Shown here piece after piece: positions 7,259-14,548 of a stretch of 55,845 nt of DNA. The DNA is from MED-G17 sp963991985 (lineage in GTDB: Bacteria; Bacteroidota; Bacteroidia; NS11-12g; UBA9320): contig CAXDRX010000009.1 of the NCBI GenBank assembly GCA_963991985.1, positions 1 through 55,845 of the forward strand, given 5' to 3'. Both the position numbers and the translations under genes were made by a program. Numbering within the stretch: the first letter of the stretch is position 1; each line of letters begins with the position of its first letter. The notes under the pieces are model-generated. The model worked only from the letters and a program-made list of their open reading frames with translations, had not been told where the DNA came from and did no database searches.

Positions 7259-9607
7259 TTAAAATAAAATACGGAAACCAAACTGCACATTTGTCCCAAG
7301 ACCATCGGCAAAATAACGTTGTCGATTGAGATAATCCCGGTAAATAGTATTTAATAAATTTTCAACCTCCATAAAAATTGTCATTTTATAATTGTTTTTA
7401 AACAAATCTGTATTGGCCCCGAAACCGAGCAAAAAGTAAGCATTTGGCGGAGCAAGGAAGTCTTGCCCTTTATTGTATCTGTTTTGTTTGCCAACATATC
7501 TTAAGTTTGTTTTGAGCAAAATATTTCGAAAAGAAGACAACTTATTGATGCGGTAATTGGCTTGAAGATTTAAATTATTTGGTGGCATATATATCAATGG
7601 ATTTCCGGTTGTTTGGTCTGTTCCTACCAAATAGCTGTAGGTAGCATCAAGATTGAAAGACTTGGTAAGCTGATAATTCATTTCAGCATCTGCTCCATAA
7701 ATATGTGCATCCGTCTGATTGTACTTAAAAACAGGAAATGCACCGCGAATACTTAGCCTGAATTCATTTTCAGGTACTAGGAAAATAAAATTTTTGATGT
7801 TTTGATTGTATACAAGTACCTTAAAACCCATTTTTTTTGCAATTTCTGTTTGCAGTGACAATGAATTTTTCATAGATGTTTCATGTCCAAGATTTGGATT
7901 TCCTTCCTCAATGCCACTGACCCCTTGATGAAGTCCAAAACTGTACAATTCATTTACCTCTGGGTTCCGGAAAACAAGACCTACATTGTATTGAATTTGA
8001 ATATTTTCTTGAATCATATGGGAAACACCTCCATGAATGGAAGCACTAAAAAATTCTTTATCGTAACGAACCAATTTTCTTGGATATGTTCGGGAAATAG
8101 TGGCTACCCTTCTATCTTCCCAATCTACACGTCCGCCCATATTGACAAACGTTTCACTACTTGAATATTGTACCATGGAGAAAAATCCGAATTTGTTGGT
8201 GAAATAATCTGGAATCAAAGGTAAAATCCCAGTTTCTGGCAAATTGGTGTTTTTTATCTCCGTTGCCTGAATACCATTTTTAAATACCCATTTGTCGCCA
8301 ATGATGGATTTGCTTTTTATTTCCCAATAATTGGTATAATTCCTAAGGCTCAGCGCAGGGGTTTCAGAACGACCACCTCTCCTAACATCAAATTCTTTTC
8401 GATGATTCTGTTGCCTAAAAAATGAAGCATCCAAAACAAGTCGTTTGCCAAGAATCCATTTGGAATGGAATTTTAGCAGAACATGATGCACTTTTTGCGA
8501 TGGAGCGGTCAATTCAGAAGAAAAAAAGGAATCCGTATAAAAAGGAACATCTCTATGCATGGCTTGCGTTAAATCTGTAAGATTACCCAAATGAGACCCT
8601 CTTAAAATGCCCATTTTAGAATCGAAACTACTGATGAAAAGATCACTTGAAAAATTTTTGCCAAAGTTCTTCTCAAGTTGAAATGACGTATTGTTTTGTT
8701 GATAACCTGTATTTTTTAAAAAATATCTTGGCGTTTTGTTGTCACCACCATTTTTAAAGGTGCCCATCAATCTCCATTTAATTCCCTTCAAATTTTGATG
8801 AACTTGCATATTGACTCCTTTTGATCGGCCATTGGTTTCAAAATATGTTCTTGCCTCTCCATGAATGTGGGGTTCATCTGAAATTTTATTGGACTCAAGC
8901 AAAACAAGACTTCCAAGAGAACTTGATTGATATTCAACTGCTGCAACCCCTTTCACAAGGGTGATTTTTCCTGCCATTAAAGGATCAATTTCTGGTGCGT
9001 GGTCAATGCCCCATTGCTGGCCACTATGCACAACTCCTTGGTTCACAATAGCCAATCGATTGCCAAACATCCCATGAATGATTGGCTTTGACAATGTATT
9101 TCCATTTTTCAATGTGCCAACACCTGAAATGTTTTCCAACAATTTTCCAAGATCTTTATTTGTACTGTTGGCATAATTGTTTGGAACCAATGTAGTAGAC
9201 TCCAAAGCAGTCTTCCTCTTTTTTCTCTTTAGTTTAAACCCCTCAAGTCCATGAATTTTGTGATTTAGATAAAAAGTAATCCCCGTATCAGACTCTATGG
9301 AAACATAGAAAACTTCTTCATTACAACCCACATGGCTAATTTGGAGATGATATTTTTTAGGACAAAGATTATCAATAATAAATGCACCCTGGGAATCTGA
9401 TATTGCAAAAAAAGTGTTGTGTCCATTTACATAAACAAGGGCTCCCTCTAAAGGAGCCCTTGTTTCTTTGTCCAACAAAGTGGCACGAATCGTGAGGTCA
9501 CAATCCTGCGCACACAAAGAGTTGATATAGAAAATGGCACTAAATAGTGCTAATCTACTTAATGGTAACGTCGAAAGAAACTTCAATGTCTGTCTCACCA
9601 CCAGCAT
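7259..9607 (-). CDS. TonB-dependent outer-membrane receptor, probably for zinc
   Basis: With the ATG at 9607 the protein has 782 residues. TTG codons at 9634 and 9586 are alternatives. After a signal peptide ending in LCAQ comes a CarboxypepD_reg-like domain (about 35-115: LLDKETRAPLEGALVYVNG). The plug follows, with LLENISGVGTLKNGNTLSKP, HGMFGNRLAIVNQG and GQQWGIDHAPEIDP. Then comes a 22-strand-type barrel ending in the outer-membrane signature FGFRILF. Plugs with the HGMFGNR / DHAPEIDP signature import metal ions or small chelates across the outer membrane using TonB-ExbBD energy. The gene overlaps the upstream lipoprotein gene by about 53 bases and faces a Zur-like regulator gene, which suggests zinc. 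Substrate is inferred only. A 13-bp perfect inverted repeat lies inside the ORF at 9433-9465. Confidence 0.88.
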   Translation of the reverse strand: MLVVRQTLKFLSTLPLSRLALFSAIFYINSLCAQDCDLTIRATLLDKETRAPLEGALVYVNGHNTFFAISDSQGAFIIDNLCPKKYHLQISHVGCNEEVFYVSIESDTGITFYLNHKIHGLEGFKLKRKKRKTALESTTLVPNNYANSTNKDLGKLLENISGVGTLKNGNTLSKPIIHGMFGNRLAIVNQGVVHSGQQWGIDHAPEIDPLMAGKITLVKGVAAVEYQSSSLGSLVLLESNKISDEPHIHGEARTYFETNGRSKGVNMQVHQNLKGIKWRLMGTFKNGGDNKTPRYFLKNTGYQQNNTSFQLEKNFGKNFSSDLFISSFDSKMGILRGSHLGNLTDLTQAMHRDVPFYTDSFFSSELTAPSQKVHHVLLKFHSKWILGKRLVLDASFFRQQNHRKEFDVRRGGRSETPALSLRNYTNYWEIKSKSIIGDKWVFKNGIQATEIKNTNLPETGILPLIPDYFTNKFGFFSMVQYSSSETFVNMGGRVDWEDRRVATISRTYPRKLVRYDKEFFSASIHGGVSHMIQENIQIQYNVGLVFRNPEVNELYSFGLHQGVSGIEEGNPNLGHETSMKNSLSLQTEIAKKMGFKVLVYNQNIKNFIFLVPENEFRLSIRGAFPVFKYNQTDAHIYGADAEMNYQLTKSFNLDATYSYLVGTDQTTGNPLIYMPPNNLNLQANYRINKLSSFRNILLKTNLRYVGKQNRYNKGQDFLAPPNAYFLLGFGANTDLFKNNYKMTIFMEVENLLNTIYRDYLNRQRYFADGLGTNVQFGFRILF
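9433..9465. repeat. Perfect 13-bp hairpin inside the TonB receptor gene
   Basis: Arms AAACAAGGGCTCC (9433-9445) and GGAGCCCTTGTTT (9453-9465) are exact reverse complements around a seven-base loop. It lies about 140 bases into the receptor coding sequence, in the part that encodes the carboxypeptidase-regulatory-like domain. Confidence 0.8.
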
Positions 9608-10130
9608 TGGTAATGTCCCCATCAGAAACACCAAGCCCTTTTTTGTCTGGTTCGTGTCTCAAAATGATGTTAATTTTTGCAGCGTCAGGACCTTTTGTCA
9701 TTAAGGTAGAAAGCAATCCAATTGGATTTCCTAAAGAATCTTGATCGGCATATTGCATGCTTAAACTGTCTGAATTAGAGGAAAAGAAGAACTGATGCTC
9801 TAGAGCTTCTTCCTCTATTTCCAAAGTAATGTTTTCAGCTGGACTTTCTTGTTCATTGAGCAATGTTATAGAACCGTTGTAACTCGTATTTTGAAGCAAT
9901 TCTCCTGTGGTTACGTTGGGCGCATTACCACCATCTCCATCAAGATCCTGAAAGGAGAGAACGACAGTGTCATCACCAGATTGTGAAATTAAGGTGTAAT
10001 TTAGGGTGGTAATCAACTCTTCCTCGTTTGGAATAGTAGGAGTCGGGGGAGAAGTGTCATCGTTACATGAGGCAATAAATGCGATTATCGGAATTGCCAT
10101 CAAAATTTTAGTGTAATACTTAGAATTCAT
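9555..10130 (-). CDS. Small acidic lipoprotein paired with the TonB receptor
   Basis: A 191-residue lipoprotein: signal MNSKYYTKILMAIPIIAFIASC with the lipobox Cys at 22, then a short Pro/Thr linker. The mature part is strongly acidic and contains EEELITTLNYTL, the DLDGDGGNAP segment (a DxDxDG pattern like calcium loops), TSYNGSITLLNEQESPAENI and EIEEEALEHQFFF. This pattern occurs in a Bacteroidota family sometimes labelled type 1 periplasmic binding fold protein and often next to TonB receptors. It is the first gene of the two-gene transcript with the receptor. Its likely role is metal capture or presentation at the periplasmic or outer face; this is inference from context. Its promoter overlaps a palindromic operator shared with the divergent regulator. 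Confidence 0.8.
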   Translation of the reverse strand: MNSKYYTKILMAIPIIAFIASCNDDTSPPTPTIPNEEELITTLNYTLISQSGDDTVVLSFQDLDGDGGNAPNVTTGELLQNTSYNGSITLLNEQESPAENITLEIEEEALEHQFFFSSNSDSLSMQYADQDSLGNPIGLLSTLMTKGPDAAKINIILRHEPDKKGLGVSDGDITNAGGETDIEVSFDVTIK

Positions 10131-10134
10131 ATTT

Positions 10135-10163
10135 CAAAAGTACACGAAATATTTTAAACGCAA
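10135..10163 (-). promoter_or_regulatory. Promoter of the lipoprotein-TonB receptor operon
   Basis: On the minus strand TTG (10163-10161), an 18-base spacer, then TACTTTTG (10142-10135), an exact match to TAnnTTTG. Four bases separate the box from the ATG at 10130. The -33 element lies inside the palindromic operator at 10152-10180. Confidence 0.65.
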
Positions 10164-10180
10164 CCAAGTTGCATTTGAAA
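10152..10180. promoter_or_regulatory. Palindromic operator, probable Zur/Fur box
   Basis: Core GCAAC-CAA-GTTGC (10160-10172). The symmetry extends outward to 13-base arms with two mismatches (TTTTAAACGCAAC against GTTGCATTTGAAA). It lies between the divergent regulator and lipoprotein genes and covers the -33 elements of both promoters, as expected of a repressor site for the adjacent Fur-family protein. Confidence 0.65.
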
Positions 10181-10198
10181 GTAAAAAAATGAACTTTG
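10169..10198 (+). promoter_or_regulatory. Promoter of the Fur-family regulator gene
   Basis: TTG at 10169-10171, a 19-base spacer, then GAACTTTG (10191-10198), one mismatch from TAnnTTTG, and four bases to the ATG at 10203. The -33 TTG is part of the right half of the palindromic operator, so the regulator should control itself. Confidence 0.5.
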
Positions 10199-10202
10199 TA
10201 CA

Positions 10203-10619
10203 ATGGATATGTTTGCTGAAACATTAAAGCAAAAAGGTCTAAAAGCAACCAAGTTTAGGAAAACCCTTTTGAAGACCTTCTCTGATTGCAATTCATCTTT
10301 AACAACCAATGAGGTGGTTAAAAATTTAGAAGATCGATACAATAAGGCAACCATCTATCGAGCAATTTATTCCTTCGAGAAAAATGGCATTATACATCAA
10401 GTGCCGGATGCAAAAGGATTGTCTAGATATGCAATTTGCATGGACAATTGCTCTCGAGGCATTCATCATCACCTACATGCTCATTTGATTTGTAACCGAT
10501 GCAATCAAACCTATTGCATCCAAGAAATTTCCGTCCCTTCCCTATCCAATACTTATGGATTAAACATTGAAAATGCTGAACTAACCCTAAAAGGCAACTG
10601 CCGATCTTGCAGATTGTAG
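10203..10619 (+). CDS. Fur-family metalloregulator, Zur-like
   Basis: A 138-residue Fur superfamily repressor. The N-terminal winged helix (about 1-75) contains LTTNEVVKNLEDRYNKATIY and RAIYSFEKNGIIHQV. The C-terminal dimerisation domain has a His cluster (GIHHHLHAH, H88-H94) and two structural zinc CxxC pairs, C97/C100 and C133/C136. The sequence CNRCNQTYCIQEISVP is typical of Bacteroidota Zur-like members. With metal bound it should repress the divergent TonB receptor operon and its own gene through the palindrome at 10152-10180. Zur rather than Fur is inferred from the C-terminal motif and the receptor context. An iron role is not excluded. Confidence 0.88.
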   Translation: MDMFAETLKQKGLKATKFRKTLLKTFSDCNSSLTTNEVVKNLEDRYNKATIYRAIYSFEKNGIIHQVPDAKGLSRYAICMDNCSRGIHHHLHAHLICNRCNQTYCIQEISVPSLSNTYGLNIENAELTLKGNCRSCRL

Positions 10620-10646
10620 CGGTACAAAAACTTTGAATAGTTCGCC

Positions 10647-10674
10647 TTGTTTGGTATGAAATTATTTAATATTG
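10647..10674 (+). promoter_or_regulatory. Promoter of fabI
   Basis: TTG (10647-10649), a 17-base spacer, TAATATTG (10667-10674, one mismatch to TAnnTTTG), and four bases to the ATG at 10679. Confidence 0.45.
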
Positions 10675-10678
10675 CGGT

Positions 10679-11482
10679 ATGTCTGGAGGGATTTTAGAGG
10701 GCAAAAAAGGAATTATTTTTGGTGCACTTGATTCCAATTCAATCGCTTGGAAAGTAGCCGAGGAATGTCATGCCGAAGGAGCACAGTTTGTTTTGACAAA
10801 TGCTCCAGTTGCGCTAAGAATGGGCGCCATCGATGAACTGTCAAAAAAAACACAATCCAAAATTATTGGAGCCGATGTTACTTCACAGGATGATATGAAC
10901 AACTTGATTGACGAATCGGTTTCTCATCTTGGCCAACTGGATTTCATTTTACATTCGGTGGGCATGAGTCTCAATGTGAGAAAAGGAAAGTCCTACACCG
11001 ATCTGAAATATGAATGGATGCACAAAACCTTTGATATTTCTGCCATAAGTTTTCATAGATTATTGCAAACTTGTTGGAAAAAGGACGCCTTGGCAGAAGA
11101 GGCTTCCGTTTTGGCATTATCCTATATTGCAGCACAAAGAGTTTTCCCAGATTACAACGAAATGGCAGAGTCCAAAGCGCTTTTGGAAAGTTTCGTAAGA
11201 AGTTTTGGATATCACTATGGAAAAAAAGCAAGAGTAAGGGTCAACTCTATTTCGCAAAGTCCAACACCAACTACGGCTGGAAGTGGCGTTAAAGGATTTG
11301 ACAATTTTCTTGAATATGCTCAAAAAATCAGTCCCTTGGGCAATGCCGATGCTGAGAGCTGTGCAAAATATTGTGTCAGTTTGTTTTCTGATTATACTCG
11401 AATGGTAACCATGCAAAACCTTTTTCACGATGGTGGTTTTTCCTTTACGGGCGTAAGCAACGACATAATGGAAATCTTATAA
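10679..11482 (+). CDS. fabI: Enoyl-ACP reductase (NADH), FabI type
   Basis: A 267-residue short-chain-dehydrogenase-type enzyme that performs the last reduction of each fatty-acid elongation cycle (trans-2-enoyl-ACP to acyl-ACP). The FabI-type cofactor loop is IIFGALDSNSIAWKVAEE (12-29) in place of the classic TGxxxGIG. SVGMSLN at 93-99 precedes the active site. The catalytic pair is Y159 and K166 (FPDYNEMAESK), spaced Tyr-x6-Lys as in FabI. Substrate-loop and C-terminal HDGGFSFTG elements are in place. It has its own promoter and converges on lolA-ftsK across 12 bases. The start ATG is consistent with the family's MSxGxLxGKKG start. Confidence 0.93.
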   Translation: MSGGILEGKKGIIFGALDSNSIAWKVAEECHAEGAQFVLTNAPVALRMGAIDELSKKTQSKIIGADVTSQDDMNNLIDESVSHLGQLDFILHSVGMSLNVRKGKSYTDLKYEWMHKTFDISAISFHRLLQTCWKKDALAEEASVLALSYIAAQRVFPDYNEMAESKALLESFVRSFGYHYGKKARVRVNSISQSPTPTTAGSGVKGFDNFLEYAQKISPLGNADAESCAKYCVSLFSDYTRMVTMQNLFHDGGFSFTGVSNDIMEIL

Positions 11483-11494
11483 CTCCACTGGGCA

Positions 11495-12139
11495 TTATCT
11501 CAAATCAACTTCTACTACGCCTGGTTTGGTTCGTTTATCAAACTTGAAGAAAGCATCTTTTATTGGAAGATTGGCCTGGAAATTAGTAATTCTATATGTC
11601 GTAATGGCACCTCCTTTGTTGAATACTTTGGCTTCTGTAACGCGATTTGAAATTTTATCTATTTTTATTTTGACTTTGAAGTAGCTCTTGGTCTTGTTGA
11701 TTGGAGTTAATTCGATATTGTGTACTCTCCTTCCCTCATCAGTTGTTTCATTGATATACTTATTCAAAAAACCTTTGTTGTAAATCGTGAAAAGTTCAGA
11801 TGGGCTTAATTCACTTTCTTTAAAATCAAAGTTGGTGATTTGAACTTCGTTTTGATCTGGCAAATAAGTAAACATGGTATTTTTATCACAATATATCTCT
11901 TGCTCATCCATATTTATGCGAAACATTTTACCTTTTATGAATACAAAGCCATTTTGTTTGAAAGAACTTTTGCTTTGCCTATTGTAGATGGTCACTTGAA
12001 AACCTGCCTTGATACTTTTGTATTGATTGTAGGTTGTACTGACTTTTTTCAAAACGCGGGTCGCTTTTTCATCCTCTGCCTTACCATTGAAATAAAACAG
12101 AATAGAAATTAAAATAGTGATTATCGTTGATTTGTTCAT
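11495..12139 (-). CDS. lolA: LolA-family outer-membrane lipoprotein carrier
   Basis: A 214-residue periplasmic protein: signal peptide MNKSTIITILISILFYFNGKA, then an open half-barrel family pattern (LKKVSTTYNQYKSIKAGFQV, GFVFIKGKMFRI, MFTYLPDQNEVQI). LolA shuttles lipoproteins from the LolCDE complex to the outer membrane; the Bacteroidota members are divergent in sequence. It lies one base after ftsK on the same strand, the usual ftsK-lolA order of this phylum, and ends next to the convergent fabI. The family assignment is firm. The exact cargo role is inferred. Confidence 0.85.
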   Translation of the reverse strand: MNKSTIITILISILFYFNGKAEDEKATRVLKKVSTTYNQYKSIKAGFQVTIYNRQSKSSFKQNGFVFIKGKMFRINMDEQEIYCDKNTMFTYLPDQNEVQITNFDFKESELSPSELFTIYNKGFLNKYINETTDEGRRVHNIELTPINKTKSYFKVKIKIDKISNRVTEAKVFNKGGAITTYRITNFQANLPIKDAFFKFDKRTKPGVVEVDLR

Positions 12140-12140
12140 T

Positions 12141-14462
12141 TTATTTGAGTTCTTGCAATAATTGTTCCAAATCCTCTAATGTTGGAACAAGAACCTGCCT
12201 CGCCTTGCTTCCTTCAAAAGGACCGACAATATTGGCATGTTCCAATTGGTCAATCAACCTTCCTGCCCTGTTGTAACCAATTTTCATTTTTCTTTGAATA
12301 AGAGATGTACTCCCTTGTTGGTGGTTAACGATCACTCTTGCAGCATCTTCAAAGAGAGCATCCCTTTCTTCCAAGTCAAAGTCACCATTCTCATTTCCTT
12401 GATCATTGGGTACTTCCGGAAGTACATAGGCATTTGAATATCCTCTTTGAGACCCTATATAATCGGTGATTTTTTCCACCTCTGGCGTATCAACAAAAGG
12501 ACATTGAAGCCTTACCATTTCGTTTCCATTACTAAACAGACAGTCGCCTTTGCCTACCAATTGATCTGCTCCATTTCCGTCTAAAATGGTTCGCGAATCT
12601 ATTCTGCTGGTTACCCTAAATGCCAATCTAGCGGGAAAATTTGCTTTGATCGTTCCGGTAATGATATTAACCGAAGGTCTTTGGGTTGCCAAAATAAGAT
12701 GTATTCCCACAGCTCTTGCAAGCTGAGCCAAGCGGCCAATGGGGTGTTCAACTTCTTTGCCTGCAGTCATAATCAAGTCCGCCACTTCATCGACAACAAC
12801 AACAATGTAGGGAAGATAACGGTGCTTTTCTTCATCTGTGGGCACCAATTTTCTTGCAATAAATTTCTTATTGTATTCCTCTATATTCCGAACAAAAGCA
12901 GTTTGTAATAACTTGTAACGATCGTCCATTTCTATACAAAGAGAGTTAAGTGTTGTTACAACTTGCTGATTGTCTGTAATTATGGCTTCCTTATCGTCAC
13001 CTGGCAATTTGGCCAAATAATGCCTTTCAAGCGCTTTGTAGAGGGTAAGTTCCACTTTTTTTGGATCGACCAAAACAAATTTTATTTCTGCAGGATGCCT
13101 CTTGTATAAGAGCGAAACCAAAATCGCGTTAAGCCCTACCGATTTTCCCTGTCCTGTAGCTCCAGCCATGAGTAAATGAGGCATTTTTGCTAAGTCTGTC
13201 AGATATACTTCATTCGATATGGTTTTTCCAAGCAAAACAGGTAGCGCCATTTCAGATTCTTGGTATTTCTTACTCCGAATCACCGAAGACATAGATACGA
13301 TAACTGTTTTTTTGTTGGGCACTTCTATTCCAATCGTTCCTTTGCCAGGAATTGGAGCAATAATTCTAATACCTAGTGCAGCCAAACTTAAGGCAATGTC
13401 ATCTTCTAAATTTTTAATTTTTGAAATTTTTACACCGGGTGCAGGTACAATTTCAAAAAGTGTAACTGTAGGGCCTATAGTTGCCTTGATGCTTGATATT
13501 TCAATCTTATAATTTTTTAATGTATCAACAATGAGATCCTTACTCTTTCCTAAATCTTGTGAATTTTCATTGAGCTTTTCTTTATCTCCATAAGTGTTCA
13601 ACAGGCTAACTGGTGGAAATTTGTAAGAAGACAGTTCCAATTTTGGATCAAAAGGCGTTTCAATGGTATAATGCGTTTTTTTGGAATTGCTCAACTCTTC
13701 TTGTTTTTGTTTTTCAACGATAAAATCGAAGGCCGGAGCATTTTCATTTTCGGTTTCCTCTTCCTTAATTTCGTCTTCAGGGTCCACTTTTACCACTAGG
13801 GGGTCTCCGATAAAATCTTCTTGATTTTCTTCATTTTTCGGTAGCGAATCAAAATCGCTTCGTTCTATGTCATTGATTGATTCATGACCCTTTTCATTGG
13901 ATTTTTTCGTTCGAAATTGAAAGCCAAAATTTATACCCAAACCCCATTCTAAAAAAACATAGACAAAAGCGAGCAAAAGAAGTAAAACACCAATTTGCCC
14001 TAAAATTGGTTGTAGAAATTGTAATATTTCAAACCCTAATGCGCCGTGCAACAAATCAAATTGACTGTTGGTGATGGTCGCAAAAAATAATGGCAACCAT
14101 AAGCTGAAAAACAGCAAACAAAGGGAAATGATTAAGTATTTTTTTTTGCCAAACCACCGAAGAGATACCAGACTAGTATATCCAAGCAGAATAGTTATGG
14201 TAAATGCGCCAAGACCAAACCCTCGATGAATCAGGCGAACAGAAAACCACCGGCCCAAAAACCCCATAATGTTTTTGGCATTTTCCCCCTTGGACAAAAA
14301 ATAATCGTGCTTGTAATGAAAAAAGTGTGACAAAAAAGAGAGCAGCAAGAAGAGCGAAAACAACAAACTTAGAACACTTAAAACCCTTTTTGTTCTGGGG
14401 TTTTTAAGGTTGAATTGGGTTCTAAAAAAAGAGGGCTTCTTTTCTTTCTTTTTTCTTACCAT
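12141..14462 (-). CDS. ftsK: DNA translocase FtsK/SpoIIIE
   Basis: A 773-residue septal DNA pump. Four hydrophobic segments lie in the first 175 residues (about 27-48, 83-101, 108-130, 152-172). A charged, low-complexity linker (about 185-265) follows, then the alpha domain (270-400) and the RecA-like motor with Walker A GATGQGKS (434-441) and Walker B VVVVDEVADL (554-563), and a C-terminal gamma winged helix (about 700-765: GSTSLIQRKMKIGYNRAGRL) that reads KOPS-type polarity sequences. The hexamer clears chromosome dimers at division together with XerCD. It is the first gene of an ftsK-lolA pair. The linker is short compared with enterobacterial FtsK, as is usual for this phylum. Confidence 0.97.
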   Translation of the reverse strand: MVRKKKEKKPSFFRTQFNLKNPRTKRVLSVLSLLFSLFLLLSFLSHFFHYKHDYFLSKGENAKNIMGFLGRWFSVRLIHRGFGLGAFTITILLGYTSLVSLRWFGKKKYLIISLCLLFFSLWLPLFFATITNSQFDLLHGALGFEILQFLQPILGQIGVLLLLLAFVYVFLEWGLGINFGFQFRTKKSNEKGHESINDIERSDFDSLPKNEENQEDFIGDPLVVKVDPEDEIKEEETENENAPAFDFIVEKQKQEELSNSKKTHYTIETPFDPKLELSSYKFPPVSLLNTYGDKEKLNENSQDLGKSKDLIVDTLKNYKIEISSIKATIGPTVTLFEIVPAPGVKISKIKNLEDDIALSLAALGIRIIAPIPGKGTIGIEVPNKKTVIVSMSSVIRSKKYQESEMALPVLLGKTISNEVYLTDLAKMPHLLMAGATGQGKSVGLNAILVSLLYKRHPAEIKFVLVDPKKVELTLYKALERHYLAKLPGDDKEAIITDNQQVVTTLNSLCIEMDDRYKLLQTAFVRNIEEYNKKFIARKLVPTDEEKHRYLPYIVVVVDEVADLIMTAGKEVEHPIGRLAQLARAVGIHLILATQRPSVNIITGTIKANFPARLAFRVTSRIDSRTILDGNGADQLVGKGDCLFSNGNEMVRLQCPFVDTPEVEKITDYIGSQRGYSNAYVLPEVPNDQGNENGDFDLEERDALFEDAARVIVNHQQGSTSLIQRKMKIGYNRAGRLIDQLEHANIVGPFEGSKARQVLVPTLEDLEQLLQELK

Positions 14463-14548
14463 ACCAAAGATTCAATTTACAAATATTCGCATGACCATCC
14501 AAAGCTTGTACACATGTCAAAAAATATTGTTGGTTTAAATTGACGCTT

